DNA of 32,360 nt from Chloroflexota bacterium (GCA_026702615.1 JAPPBY010000038.1:1-32360), one strand, 5' to 3'. Counted from the first letter of the stretch, positions 1-7,874 are shown. Translations and numbers: made by a program. Notes: generated by a model not told the origin, from the letters alone.

Positions 1-71
1 ACGTGGCCTCCCACCAGGGCGAGATCGCAGCCCTGATGGGCCTGGAGGGCGAGAAGGGGCAGATGCTCTAG
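1..71 (+). CDS. 3' end of an unidentified gene (partial)
   Basis: The frame beginning at base 3 is open and ends with TAG at 69-71. It gives a 22-residue C-terminus reading VASHQGEIAALMGLEGEKGQ then ML. Codon use is GC-rich like that of the neighbours, and the frame stops just before the convergent gene on the other strand, as expected for a real gene end. Too little is present to name a family. Confidence 0.45.
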   Translation, partial: VASHQGEIAALMGLEGEKGQML

Positions 72-89
72 GAGGCCCCTTCCCCGGGG

Positions 90-713
90 TTAGAAGCGGA
101 CGAAGTCGGCGCTGCTGCGGAACATCACGCTGATGCGCGGTCCGGCCTGCTGCGTCTTCGGTACGCAGTGCTCCCAGTGGAGCTGGGAGGCGCCGCCCAT
201 GACGAGCAGGTCGCCCCAGCCGGCGGAGAAGCTTCGTGACTCGCCGCCGCCGTGGGGCCGCACCAGGAAGCGCCGGGAGTCCCCCAAAGACAGGGTGGCG
301 ATGAGGGCCTGACCGCGTCGGTCGCGACGAGCCCGGTCGCGGTGCCAGGCGACGCTGTCGCGGCCGTCGCGGTAGAGCGCGAGGGCGACGAGGTCGAAGG
401 TGGCGCCGTAGCGCTCGCCGAGGGCATCGGCGATCTCGCGGATGACGGGATGACCGGGTCCGTCGCGGGGGATGGAGGCGGTGAGGCGGGGCACGTCGAC
501 CATGCGGTCGTACATGACGCGCTTGTGACCGTGCCAGCGGGTGTCATCGTGGAGGGCGTCGAAGACGGACTGGTGGCCGGTGAGGAAGCCCTGTGCCTGG
601 TCGATCCAGGACTCGTAGGGGAGCTCCGTTCGCCGAATACCGGCGAAGGCTGGGTCGAAGGAGGGGCCTTCGTTGCCGAGAAGGGTGGGCTGGAAGACGG
701 GGTGACTGGACAT
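90..713 (-). CDS. AlkB-type 2-oxoglutarate/Fe(II) dioxygenase (alkylated nucleic acid repair)
   Basis: This 207-residue protein matches the AlkB family, whose members oxidatively demethylate 1-methyladenine and 3-methylcytosine in DNA or RNA. The iron facial triad is visible as H124-x-D126 (in WHRD) and H182 (in LHWEHCVPK). The 2-oxoglutarate-binding arginines are R193 and R199 near the C-terminus (RISVMFR). Y114 precedes the HxD motif in the usual way, although the Asn often found before it is Ala. The ATG at 713 lies 6 nt after a -10-like TACGGT, with GGAAG directly upstream of it, so either a leaderless or a very short leader is possible. A LexA-like palindrome sits inside the promoter and suggests induction by DNA damage. 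The family assignment is firm; the exact substrate is not known. Confidence 0.93.
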   Translation of the reverse strand: MSSHPVFQPTLLGNEGPSFDPAFAGIRRTELPYESWIDQAQGFLTGHQSVFDALHDDTRWHGHKRVMYDRMVDVPRLTASIPRDGPGHPVIREIADALGERYGATFDLVALALYRDGRDSVAWHRDRARRDRRGQALIATLSLGDSRRFLVRPHGGGESRSFSAGWGDLLVMGGASQLHWEHCVPKTQQAGPRISVMFRSSADFVRF

Positions 714-719
714 GCTTCC

Positions 720-748
720 ACCGTATCAGAACGTACGTTCTATTTCAA
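720..748 (-). promoter_or_regulatory. alkB promoter with LexA/SOS-box-like palindrome in the spacer
   Basis: Read leftward there is a -35 TTGAAA (748-743), a 17-bp spacer and a -10 TACGGT (725-720), ending 6 nt before the alkB ATG. The spacer contains the perfect 14-bp palindrome AGAACGTACGTTCT (728-741), which fits the GAAC-N4-GTTC SOS operator of Gram-positive-type LexA. Bound repressor would cover both promoter elements. LexA itself is not in the window, so its binding is inferred. Confidence 0.72.
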
Positions 749-774
749 GAAACACCGGGAGGCAGGGCGCGCGG

Positions 775-780
775 TAGACT
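775..780 (+). promoter_or_regulatory. -10 element for the phosphoesterase, leaderless position
   Basis: TAGACT ends 6 nt before the ATG at 787 and there is no Shine-Dalgarno sequence. Transcription would begin at or next to the start codon. Confidence 0.5.
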
Positions 781-786
781 CCGCCG

Positions 787-1371
787 ATGCGCATCGGGCT
801 GATCTCCGACACCCACATCCCGGAGTCACGCAAGGAGCTGTGGCCGCAGGCGTTCGACGCCTTCCGGGGGGTCGACGCGATCCTCCACGGCGGCGACATC
901 CATGAAGTGTGGCTGCTGGACCAGCTGGCGGAGATCGCGCCGCTGTGGGCGGCTCGGGGCAACGGCGAGGACGGGTCGGGCGGGCGCGCGGTACAGCCGG
1001 AGCACCCCCTCCTGCAGGAGGCCTGGGCGCTGGAGTTCGAGGGGGTATGGGTCGGGCTGGTACACGACATGCCGGTCCCGGAGATGCCTCCCCACCTGAC
1101 GGTGGAGCGGGCGATGGAGCGCTACTTCGGACGGACGGACCTCGACGTGGTCGTGTACGGACATTCGCACGTGGAGGCGGTGGACGAGGTGGGCGGGGTG
1201 CTGTGCGTGAACCCGGGGTCGCCCACCTACCCGCACAACCTGAACACGCAGCTCGGCACGATCGGCTTCCTCGACATCGAGGACGGACGGGCGGAGGCGT
1301 CGATCTGGCAGCTCACGGAGACGGGAATCGAGCCGTTCGACTGGACGCGCTGGCGGCGGCCGAAGCGGTAG
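787..1371 (+). CDS. YfcE/MJ0936-type metallophosphoesterase
   Basis: This 194-residue protein has the ordered motifs of calcineurin-like phosphoesterases: D8-x-H10 (ISDTH), G35-G36-D37 (HGGD), G58-N59, H93-D94 and G125-H-S-H128, followed by NPGS at 142-145. These residues bind a dinuclear metal centre that hydrolyses phosphomonoesters or phosphodiesters. Its size and the single compact domain match the YfcE/MJ0936 group, usually assayed on phosphodiesters; the natural substrate is not predictable. It diverges from alkB, and the LexA-like palindrome lies about 46-59 bp upstream of its start, so it might share the DNA-damage response, but this is only a possibility. Confidence 0.93.
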   Translation: MRIGLISDTHIPESRKELWPQAFDAFRGVDAILHGGDIHEVWLLDQLAEIAPLWAARGNGEDGSGGRAVQPEHPLLQEAWALEFEGVWVGLVHDMPVPEMPPHLTVERAMERYFGRTDLDVVVYGHSHVEAVDEVGGVLCVNPGSPTYPHNLNTQLGTIGFLDIEDGRAEASIWQLTETGIEPFDWTRWRRPKR

Positions 1372-1395
1372 CGGTCGGCGCTCCCGGCAGTGCGC

Positions 1396-1401
1396 TATAC
1401 T
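1396..1401 (+). promoter_or_regulatory. -10 element upstream of the DUF454 gene
   Basis: TATACT matches five of six consensus positions and lies in the gap after the phosphoesterase gene. It predicts a leader of roughly 90 nt that contains the TTGGCAG repeats and a CGGAAC/GTTCCG inverted repeat (about 1407-1426). Confidence 0.5.
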
Positions 1402-1428
1402 CCCATCGGAACTCTCACTTGTTCCGGG

Positions 1429-1455
1429 TTGGCAGCCAATTGGCAGAATTGGCAG
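1429..1455 (+). repeat. Three direct copies of TTGGCAG with a GCCAATTGGC palindrome
   Basis: TTGGCAG occurs at 1429-1435, 1440-1446 and 1449-1455. The first junction forms the perfect palindrome GCCAATTGGC (1435-1444). The repeats lie between the predicted promoter and the DUF454 start codon, where an operator or RNA-level control element could act. Confidence 0.6.
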
Positions 1456-1499
1456 GTTCGTCAGAAGCGGTCCGTAGCCAGGTAGCGTCATCGGCACCG

Positions 1500-1862
1500 A
1501 TGCGCTGGCTGTACCTCGCGCTCGGGAGCCTGCTCGTCGGAATCGGTGTGCTGGGCGTGTTCCTGCCGCTGCTGCCACACACGATCTTCTTCCTGCTGGC
1601 AGCGGCGTGTTATGCGCGCGGGTCGGAGCGGGCGCACACCTGGCTCATGACGAACCGCTTCTTCGGGCGGTATCTGCGCAACTACAGCGAACACCGCGGC
1701 GCCACGCCGGGCACGAAGGCCGTCACCATCGCGATGCTGTGGATCGGACTCTCGATCTCCGCCTGGCTGATCACACCGACGGTGTGGATCTACGCCATCC
1801 TGGCCGCCGTCGGCGTGGGCGTGACGACCTACGTGCTGAGCCTGCGCACGCTGCGGGACTGA
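1500..1862 (+). CDS. DUF454 (YbaN-like) inner-membrane protein
   Basis: This 120-residue protein has an N-terminal hydrophobic segment (about residues 3-20), the characteristic LPLLPHTIFFLLAAACYARGS stretch, a polar loop (ERAHTWLMTNRFFGRYLRNY) and two further hydrophobic segments after ATPGTKAV. This arrangement is that of DUF454/YbaN, a small membrane family of unknown role. The ATG at 1500 was chosen because the conserved region starts there; the frame is open further upstream through the repeat region, so a longer N-terminus cannot be excluded. It ends 22 bp from the convergent Band 7 gene. Confidence 0.82.
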   Translation: MRWLYLALGSLLVGIGVLGVFLPLLPHTIFFLLAAACYARGSERAHTWLMTNRFFGRYLRNYSEHRGATPGTKAVTIAMLWIGLSISAWLITPTVWIYAILAAVGVGVTTYVLSLRTLRD

Positions 1863-1884
1863 CCCCGGCGACCAGCGACCGTCC

Positions 1885-2970
1885 CTAGTTCTCCTCGCCG
1901 GTTCCCGCCGTCGTCGATGTCGTCGTCGTCACCGGTGACGGCTCAGCGTCCTCGTCGTCGTCCTCGGGGCTGTTGCCCGAGAGCAACGTGGCCGGGTCGA
2001 TGATGATGTTCTGTCCCGAGGGAATGAGGGCGATATCGAGGTCCGGCGCCAGCTTGTCGATGGCGAGGTACTGGATAACCTGGGCGGTGAGGGAGGCATC
2101 GAGCAGGACGTTCGCATCGGCCTGCGCCTGGGCGCGGAGGCGGATGGCCTCGGCGTTACCGCGAGCGCGCTCGATCTCGGCGTTGGCATCACCCTCGGCG
2201 CGGGCCTCGACGGCGCGGGCTTCACCCTTGGCGCGCTCCTCGGCCTGGATGGCCTCGGCCTGGGCCTGGGCGATGCGCTCCTCCTCACGGAGGGCGTTCT
2301 GCGCGGCGATCTGCTTCTCCTCGATCGAGCGCTTGAAGTCGGGGTTGAAGTCGACGTTGTCGATCAGGAGGTCCTGGACCGTGACAGAGAAGTCCTGGAG
2401 GTCGGCGGCGAGCGCGGCGCGGACGTTCTCGCGGATGGTCTCGCGGTTGGGCGCGATATCGACCGTGTTGTACTTGACCGTCTCGGCCTTGAAGTACTGG
2501 TTAATGCGCGGTTCGACGAGGATGTCGAACCAGTTGGGGCCAACGTCACGGTAGAGGTCCTCAACCGCCGCCGGGTCCACCTGGTAGTTAACGGTGGTCG
2601 AGATGATGACGTCCTGGGTCTCGGCCGAGAAGCCGCTCACGTTGTCGAAGCGGGCGCGCTGGACGCGGATGCTCTCGGTGCGAATTTCCTGCCAGGGGGC
2701 GATGAACTGGAGGCCCTCACCGCGGCTCCCGACGATCTCACCGAACTGGTAGACGACAGCCACGTGACCGGCCTCGATCTGCTTAAGCGAGGAGAGGGCG
2801 GTGTGGGCGCCGGCCCAGATCACGAACACGATGATGGCAAGCACGATCACGATGAGGCCGCGGTCGGCCTCAGGGCTCCCGGGCTCCGCCTCGCTGCGCA
2901 TCGCCCGCCCGAACAGGAAGGCGACGCCGCAAAGCACGATGGCGACGGCGACACTGACAAACCAGACCAT
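1885..2970 (-). CDS. SPFH/Band 7 (prohibitin-like) membrane protein
   Basis: This 361-residue protein starts with two hydrophobic segments (about 1-21 and 38-58). A Band 7 domain follows (about 64-245), with the typical start VYQFGEIVGSRGEGLQFIAP and the NRETIRENVRAAL and VDFNPDFKRSIEEKQIA regions. A long Ala/Glu/Arg-rich coiled coil runs over about 215-285. The tail is unusual: an acidic run followed by a Thr/Ser-rich stretch. SPFH proteins oligomerise on membranes and help organise lipid domains or membrane proteases. No NfeD partner lies next to it. The ATG has a GGGAG ribosome-binding site just upstream. The function is known only at family level. Confidence 0.9.
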   Translation of the reverse strand: MVWFVSVAVAIVLCGVAFLFGRAMRSEAEPGSPEADRGLIVIVLAIIVFVIWAGAHTALSSLKQIEAGHVAVVYQFGEIVGSRGEGLQFIAPWQEIRTESIRVQRARFDNVSGFSAETQDVIISTTVNYQVDPAAVEDLYRDVGPNWFDILVEPRINQYFKAETVKYNTVDIAPNRETIRENVRAALAADLQDFSVTVQDLLIDNVDFNPDFKRSIEEKQIAAQNALREEERIAQAQAEAIQAEERAKGEARAVEARAEGDANAEIERARGNAEAIRLRAQAQADANVLLDASLTAQVIQYLAIDKLAPDLDIALIPSGQNIIIDPATLLSGNSPEDDDEDAEPSPVTTTTSTTAGTGEEN

Positions 2971-3045
2971 GACTACTCCCAGGACGCTGGTGGCTGTGGG
3001 GGAAAGTGTACGGGGACGGGCGCTTAGGTGGTGGACCGGGGGTTA

Positions 3046-3104
3046 GTGATCGGTGATCGGTGGTCGGTGGGGAAGAGGGGCGGCCAACAGCCAACAGCCA
3101 ACAG
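3046..3104. repeat. Two heptanucleotide tandem arrays
   Basis: GTGATCG is repeated three times at 3046-3066 (third copy GTGGTCG), and CCAACAG is repeated three times at 3084-3104. Both lie in the 145-bp gap between the Band 7 start and the tsaD stop. A third heptamer, TAGCCAG x2, occurs after asd at 18724-18737. The rest of the gap shows no gene. Confidence 0.75.
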
Positions 3105-3115
3105 CCAGTGGCCTT

Positions 3116-4102
3116 CTACACCCGCGCCCAGTCGTTCGTGCTGAAGATGTCCTCGTTGAGGGGGCTGCGCTGGCCGAGGGCGAGGCGGTGGCCCCCGACG
3201 GCGCCGATCATGGCGGCGTTGTCGGTGCAGAGGGAGGGCGGGGGGATGCGGACGGGCACGGGGCTGCGGGCCTGCATCTCCTCGCGCAGCCGTCCGTTGG
3301 CGGCGACGCCGCCGGCAACCAGCACCTCGGCAACGTCGAGCTCGCGGGCGAGGCGCGAAACCTTGCCGGTGAGCACATCGACGACGGCCTCCTGGAACTC
3401 CCAGGCGATCTCGGCGGGGGAGGCGCGCTCCTCACGCACGGCGTGGAGGACGGCGGTCTTGAGGCCGCTGAAGCTGAAGTCGCAGGTGCCGCGCAGCCAG
3501 GCGCGTGGGAGGCGGAGGGCGGAGGGCCCGGCGGTCGCGGCCAGCTTCGAGATGGCGGGGCCACCGGGGAAGGGGAGGCCAAGCAGACGTCCGGACTTGT
3601 CGAACGCCTCGCCGGCGGCGTCGTCGAGGGTGCCGCCGAGGCGCTCGTACTGGCCGTGCTCGCGCATGAGGATGAGGTCGGTGTGGCCGCCGGAAACGAC
3701 CAGGCAGAGGGCGGGGAATGTGGGCGGGGGGCCTTCGACGAGCCAGTTCGCGTAGACGTGGCCCTCAAGGTGGTTCACACCGAGGAAGGGCAGGTCGCGC
3801 CCGAAGGCGATCGCCTTGGCGGTGCTGTAGCCGACGAGGAGCGCGCCGGCGAGCCCTGGGCCGCGGGTGGCGCAGACGGCATCGATGTCGTCGAGGCTGC
3901 AGCCCGCCTCGGAGAAGGCCTCGCGCACAACCGGCGCGATCTGGCGCAGGTGCTCGCGGCTGGCGACCTCCGGCACGATACCGCCGTACTTCGCGTGCAG
4001 GTCGACCTGGCTGGCGACGATCGTGCTGTGGATCGTCGTGCCGCCCTCGACGACGGCGGCGGCGGTTTCGTCGCAGGATGACTCGATCGCGAGCACGAGC
4101 AT
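3116..4102 (-). CDS. tsaD: tRNA N6-threonylcarbamoyladenosine transferase subunit TsaD
   Basis: TsaD transfers the threonylcarbamoyl group to A37 of ANN-decoding tRNAs, together with TsaB and TsaE. The 328-residue protein has the diagnostic metal-binding H111-x3-H115 (NHLEGH), the nucleotide-binding VSGGHTDL, the DDAAGEAFDKSGRLLGL region and DFSFSGLKTAV. The start was set at the ATG at 4102, which directly precedes the conserved LVLAIESSCDETA N-terminus. A -10-like TACGAT ends 9 nt upstream of it, supporting a leaderless message, whereas an upstream in-frame start would add residues foreign to the family. TsaB and TsaE are not in the window. The gene diverges from the MoaD-like gene. Confidence 0.97.
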   Translation of the reverse strand: MLVLAIESSCDETAAAVVEGGTTIHSTIVASQVDLHAKYGGIVPEVASREHLRQIAPVVREAFSEAGCSLDDIDAVCATRGPGLAGALLVGYSTAKAIAFGRDLPFLGVNHLEGHVYANWLVEGPPPTFPALCLVVSGGHTDLILMREHGQYERLGGTLDDAAGEAFDKSGRLLGLPFPGGPAISKLAATAGPSALRLPRAWLRGTCDFSFSGLKTAVLHAVREERASPAEIAWEFQEAVVDVLTGKVSRLARELDVAEVLVAGGVAANGRLREEMQARSPVPVRIPPPSLCTDNAAMIGAVGGHRLALGQRSPLNEDIFSTNDWARV

Positions 4103-4111
4103 GGTGCTGCG

Positions 4112-4117
4112 ATCGTA
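4112..4117 (-). promoter_or_regulatory. -10 element of tsaD, leaderless position
   Basis: On the minus strand TACGAT (4117-4112) ends 9 nt before the tsaD ATG. No Shine-Dalgarno sequence is visible between them. It decides the start choice for tsaD. Confidence 0.5.
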
Positions 4118-4161
4118 ACCACCGCCCGCGCGAGGGGCCACGGGGGGAGCCGGCGAGGCCG

Positions 4162-4167
4162 TAGAAT
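4162..4167 (+). promoter_or_regulatory. -10 element of the MoaD-like/amidase unit
   Basis: TAGAAT is followed by a leader of about a dozen nucleotides containing a GGAGG ribosome-binding site before the ATG at 4186. An almost identical TAGAATGCGC block precedes the LLM gene at 6881. Confidence 0.5.
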
Positions 4168-4185
4168 GCGCCCGCGGAGGCGCAG

Positions 4186-4425
4186 ATGGCGGTCACGGTG
4201 AAGCTGTTCCCGACGCTCCAGAACCTTTCGAAGTCGAAGCTCGAGACGCTCGAGCTGGACTGGCACGAGGGGCTGACGGCGAAGGAGATCCTGGAGGACG
4301 AAGGGTTCAACGAGCGCGACCAGGAGGCCGTGCTGGCCGTCATCAACGACGAGCAGTCCCAGCTGGACACGCCCATCGCCGACGGCGACGCCGTCGAGCT
4401 GCGCATCAACATGCAGGGCGGCTGA
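4186..4425 (+). CDS. MoaD/ThiS-like ubiquitin-fold sulfur carrier
   Basis: This 79-residue protein ends in the exposed Gly-Gly (INMQGG) that is adenylated and thiocarboxylated in MoaD and ThiS. The rest shows the beta-grasp pattern, with an N-terminal MAVTVKLFPTLQNL strand and a C-terminal DGDAVELRI strand. Such carriers donate sulfur to molybdopterin, thiazole or other cofactors. No moaE, thiG or E1-like gene adjoins, so the acceptor is undetermined. It is followed after 4 nt by the amidase gene, so the two are probably co-transcribed and translationally coupled. A GGAGG ribosome-binding site precedes the ATG. Confidence 0.82.
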   Translation: MAVTVKLFPTLQNLSKSKLETLELDWHEGLTAKEILEDEGFNERDQEAVLAVINDEQSQLDTPIADGDAVELRINMQGG

Positions 4426-4429
4426 ACCG

Positions 4430-5836
4430 GTGCCCGACCACGACCTCGATTACGCTCCCGCGCACGAGCTGGCGGCGCTGGTGCGCTCCGGGGAGCTTTC
4501 GCCGGTGGCGCTCATGGAGCGCTCGCTGGCGCGGATCGAGGCACTCAACCCGACGCTGAACGCCTTCGTGGAGGTGGACGCGGAGGGGGCCATGCGCCAG
4601 GCGGAGGCGCTGGCCGAGCGGCTGGCGGGGGGCGAGGAGGCGGGGCCGTTCGCGGGGTTGCCGCTGGGCGTGAAGGATCTGGAGAACGCGGCGGGCTTCG
4701 CGACGACGAAGGGCTCTCGGCTCTATCGCGACAACCGCGTGGACTTCGACGATGCGCTCGTAGCGCGGCTGAAGGCGGCCGGCGCGATCGTCGTCGGGAA
4801 GACGAACACGCCCGAGTTCGGGCACATCCCCTTCACGGACAACGAGCTGTTCGGGTCGACGCTCAACCCGTGGAACCTGGAGCGCACGCCGGGAGGGTCG
4901 AGCGGCGGATCATCGGCGGCGCTGGCTTCGGGCATGGTGCCGCTTTCCACGGCGAGCGACGGCGGGGGGTCGATCCGCATCCCCGCGTGCTACACGGGCC
5001 TGTACGGGCTGAAGCCGTCGCAGGGTCGGACACCGATCGCGCCCCGGCCGATGCCGGCGTGGCTCAGCATCAGCTGCTACGGCCCGCTGACACGCAGCGT
5101 GCGCGACGCGGCCATCTACCTCGACGTCGTGGCGGGGCCGGACCCCCGCGACCCGGAGTCGCTGCCCGCGCCAGACGTCTCCTACGCGGAGACGCTGGAG
5201 GAGCCGCTGCCGAAGCTGCGCATCGCCTTCAACGAGACGCTGGGCGTGACCACGGTCCAGCGGGACGTGCTGCGCGAGGTGCGGGCGGCAGCGGAGGCGT
5301 TCGCGGACATGGGCCACGAAATCGTCGAAACCGACGACACGATCCCGGAGATGGGGGGCTGGTGGGCGCGCGTCTCCGCATTCCAGTCGCTCGGCCTGGA
5401 GTGGGACAACTTCTCGACGCGCCACGACGGGTTCACGGAGCGCTACGTCCGCCAGCTCGACCGCGCCCTCGAGGTAGGCCCCTCGGACTTCCAGGAGTTC
5501 CTGCGGCGTCGCGGGGACCTGGTGTCGTGGACGGCGGGGCTCTTCGACGAGTACGACCTGCTGCTGACGCCCACCCTCCCGACCGAGGCATTCGCCCCCG
5601 CCGGTCCCATCCCCCGGGAGATCGAGGGGGAGCCGGCGAACGCCATCGCCTACACCTACCCGTTCAACTTCACGGGTCACCCGGCGGCCTCGGTACCGGC
5701 GGGCCTGACCGACGCCGGCCTCCCCTGCGGCCTGCAAATCGTCGGGCCCCGGCACCGCGACGAACTCGTCCTGCGGGCCTCCTACGCGTACGAGCAGGCG
5801 AGGCCGTTCCCGGCGCTTCCACGCGAGGTGGGGTAG
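4430..5836 (+). CDS. Amidase signature family hydrolase
   Basis: This 468-residue enzyme has the complete Ser-cisSer-Lys triad of the family: K82 ([12 protein letters not shown]), the cis-serine S157 in [14 protein letters not shown], and the nucleophile S181 in [11 protein letters not shown]. The YGLKPSQGR segment after the nucleophile and the overall length are typical. Members hydrolyse amides and include GatA, but no gatB or gatC is adjacent and the C-terminal half does not look GatA-specific, so a stand-alone amidase is more likely. GTG start 4 nt after the MoaD-like gene. Confidence 0.93.
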   Translation: MPDHDLDYAPAHELAALVRSGELSPVALMERSLARIEALNPTLNAFVEVDAEGAMRQAEALAERLAGGEEAGPFAGLPLGVKDLENAAGFATTKGSRLYRDNRVDFDDALVARLKAAGAIVVGKTNTPEFGHIPFTDNELFGSTLNPWNLERTPGGSSGGSSAALASGMVPLSTASDGGGSIRIPACYTGLYGLKPSQGRTPIAPRPMPAWLSISCYGPLTRSVRDAAIYLDVVAGPDPRDPESLPAPDVSYAETLEEPLPKLRIAFNETLGVTTVQRDVLREVRAAAEAFADMGHEIVETDDTIPEMGGWWARVSAFQSLGLEWDNFSTRHDGFTERYVRQLDRALEVGPSDFQEFLRRRGDLVSWTAGLFDEYDLLLTPTLPTEAFAPAGPIPREIEGEPANAIAYTYPFNFTGHPAASVPAGLTDAGLPCGLQIVGPRHRDELVLRASYAYEQARPFPALPREVG

Positions 5837-5864
5837 GGCAGAGGGTCACGATGTCTTCGGGGTG

Positions 5865-6812
5865 TCAGACGCCCGCGTAGCTGTGGAGGCCGGTGATCCA
5901 GAGGTTCACGCCGAAGTAGGTGAACAGCAGCAGCGCGAACATCGCGACCAGCCACCACATGGGGTCGGGCCGCCAGCTGCGCTGGAACCGTCTGGGGATG
6001 ATCCAGCGGATGATGGGCGCGCCGGCGACAGAACCCTCGCCGGCGCGGGCGTGGAAGTAGGCGGCCAGGGCGAGCAGGACGACGAGGGCGCTGGTCTCCT
6101 TGGGGTCCCAGCCCCAGTAGCGACCCCAGGCGCTGTTCGCCCACCAGGCGCCCAGGGCGATGCCCAGGGCCAGCAGGGGGAAGCCGACGAGCACCGCGCG
6201 GTGCGCGAGGTCGCCGGCGGCCTCGCCGCCCGGGAGCGAGGCGAAGCGCCTGCGGCCCTCGCCGCCCTGCACCAGGTAGATGACGGCCGCGCTGAAGGCC
6301 ACGGTGAGGACCGCGTAGGAGACCATCACGACGCTCACGTGGAGGGTGAGGAGGGGGCCGTTCTGGAGGGCGGGGATGAGGGGGATGACCTCGTCTGGGA
6401 AGAGGGTGGCGATGCCGAGAAGGGCAGTGACGATGGGGAGGGCGACCAGCCCGAAGCGTCGCGCGCCCGCCGTCCGCTCGAACGCGAGCCAGGCGACGGA
6501 AACGCCCCAGGCGAGGGCGACGGTGTACTCGTACAGGTTCGAGAGCGGCGCGTGCTCGACGGCGATCCAGCGGGCGATCAGCGAGACCGTGAGGGCAGTC
6601 GCCGTGAGCGCCGCGAAGGTGGTCGCGAGGCGCCCGAGGCCGGCGTTCGGGGCACCGGTTGCACCGGAGAGCGTGACGGTCCCGGCGGAGGTCTGGGCGC
6701 TTACGCGGCGCAGCGACAGGGAGGCGCTGGCGACGTGCGCGAGGTAGGTCGCGGACGCAATTCCGGCGAACGCGAGGCCGGTCCAGAACAGGTAGCTCGC
6801 GAGCTCGACCAT
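5865..6812 (-). CDS. Cytochrome c biogenesis protein CcsA/ResC family
   Basis: This 315-residue polytopic membrane protein has about eight hydrophobic segments and the haem-handling tryptophan-rich motif WWANSAWGRYWGWDPKE (WWD domain) in its second half. In System II cytochrome c maturation such proteins work with ResB/Ccs1 to present haem to apocytochromes outside the membrane. No resB adjoins in the window. The ATG lies 8 nt after a minus-strand TACAAT, again a leaderless arrangement. The WWD motif, with conserved histidines expected in neighbouring loops, distinguishes it from CcmC by its greater length, though all three families are related. Confidence 0.9.
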   Translation of the reverse strand: MVELASYLFWTGLAFAGIASATYLAHVASASLSLRRVSAQTSAGTVTLSGATGAPNAGLGRLATTFAALTATALTVSLIARWIAVEHAPLSNLYEYTVALAWGVSVAWLAFERTAGARRFGLVALPIVTALLGIATLFPDEVIPLIPALQNGPLLTLHVSVVMVSYAVLTVAFSAAVIYLVQGGEGRRRFASLPGGEAAGDLAHRAVLVGFPLLALGIALGAWWANSAWGRYWGWDPKETSALVVLLALAAYFHARAGEGSVAGAPIIRWIIPRRFQRSWRPDPMWWLVAMFALLLFTYFGVNLWITGLHSYAGV

Positions 6813-6820
6813 CGATCGGC

Positions 6821-6826
6821 ATTGTA
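6821..6826 (-). promoter_or_regulatory. -10 element of the ccsA-type gene, leaderless position
   Basis: TACAAT (6826-6821, minus strand) matches the consensus at five positions and ends 8 nt before the ATG at 6812. Confidence 0.55.
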
Positions 6827-6880
6827 TCGCCGGTGTCGGGCACGTTCCCCGCGCTGCCGGGTCGGGGGGCTGGCTGCCCG

Positions 6881-6886
6881 TAGAAT
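6881..6886 (+). promoter_or_regulatory. -10 element of the LLM-class gene
   Basis: TAGAAT lies 36 nt before the ATG. The leader contains a GGAAGGGA ribosome-binding site, so this gene has a conventional leader. Confidence 0.5.
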
Positions 6887-6922
6887 GCGCGGGTCGCGGC
6901 GGCCGCCGCAGGAAGGGACGAC

Positions 6923-7864
6923 ATGACAGCCACCCGCAAGGCCCACTTCGGCGTGACCGTGCCGCAGATCAAGCGCACCTGGGAGGAGTCGAGCGCGGCC
7001 GCGCGCGAGTTCGAATCGCTCGGGTTCGATTCGATCTGGGTGAACGACCACCTCTACGGGCCACAGTCGCCCCAGATCCCGATCCTCGAGGCGTGGACGG
7101 CGGTGGCGGGGTTGGCGGCGATCACGGAACGGGTGGAGATCGGCACGCTCGTCACGCCGGCGGGGATGCGCAACCCCGCGCACCTCGGCAAGACGATCGC
7201 GACGGCCGACGAGATCGCCGGCGGGCGCGTCATTCCCGGGCTGGGGGGAGGCTGGATGGAGCGCGAGTTCACCGACTTCGGCGTGCCGTTCCTCTCGACG
7301 CGCGAGCGGCTGCGGCAGCTCGAGGAGACGGTGGTCCTGCTGAAGCGGATGTGGAGCGAGGAGGAGCCGGTCACCTACGAGGGGAAGCACGTGCGCGTCG
7401 AGAACCTCGTGTGCGAGCCGAAGCCGCCGCGGACGCCGCCCATCCTCATCGGGGGAGCGGGCGAGCGCGTGACGTTGCGAATCGCGGCGCAGCACGCCGA
7501 CATCTACAACAACCTCGCGGGGCACCACTCGAACCTCGCGCGCAAGGTCGAGGTTCTACGCGAGCACTGCGCGGACATCGGCCGCGACCCGGACGAGATC
7601 GCGGTCAGCCAGCAGTGTCTGGTGACGATCGCCCCGGACGAGGCGTCGGCGGCGCCGATGATCGAGCGCGCGCAGAAGATCTTCGGGGGCCACCTGGGCG
7701 ACCCGACGGGGCCACTGGCGCTGTCGGGCAGTCCCGAGCGCATCCGCGACCAGATCGCGGCCAACCGCGAGGCGGGCTGCGACATGTTCGTCATCGAGTT
7801 CTTCGGCCGCGACACGCGCGAGCCGGCGCGGCTCTTCACGGAAAAGGTCTTGCCGTACGTCTAG
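6923..7864 (+). CDS. LLM-class flavin/F420-dependent oxidoreductase
   Basis: This 313-residue protein has the luciferase-like monooxygenase TIM-barrel pattern: an N-terminal FGVTVPQ strand, the EFESLGFDSIWVNDH segment, VEIGTLVTP, the GGRVIPGLGGGWMEREF phosphate-binding region, and RTPPILIGGAGERVTLRIAAQHAD. The family includes FMN-dependent monooxygenases and F420-dependent dehydrogenases or reductases. The GGxGW-type region and the GGAGERVLRI segment resemble the F420-using subgroup, but cofactor choice cannot be settled by eye. A ribosome-binding site precedes the ATG. The gene is followed by a GC-rich hairpin and then tRNA-Sec. Confidence 0.9.
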   Translation: MTATRKAHFGVTVPQIKRTWEESSAAAREFESLGFDSIWVNDHLYGPQSPQIPILEAWTAVAGLAAITERVEIGTLVTPAGMRNPAHLGKTIATADEIAGGRVIPGLGGGWMEREFTDFGVPFLSTRERLRQLEETVVLLKRMWSEEEPVTYEGKHVRVENLVCEPKPPRTPPILIGGAGERVTLRIAAQHADIYNNLAGHHSNLARKVEVLREHCADIGRDPDEIAVSQQCLVTIAPDEASAAPMIERAQKIFGGHLGDPTGPLALSGSPERIRDQIAANREAGCDMFVIEFFGRDTREPARLFTEKVLPYV

Positions 7865-7874
7865 ACGACGAGAG

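Noticed and set aside
252..905. Plus-strand frame over alkB
   Set aside because: It runs opposite the clearly conserved alkB and into the phosphoesterase start with no family match.
1407..1426. CGGAAC-N8-GTTCCG as a second LexA box
   Set aside because: The spacer is 8 bp instead of the 4 bp required for a GAAC-N4-GTTC SOS box; noted only as an inverted repeat.
3046..3104. CRISPR array
   Set aside because: The repeats are 7 bp and directly tandem, without spacers or cas genes.
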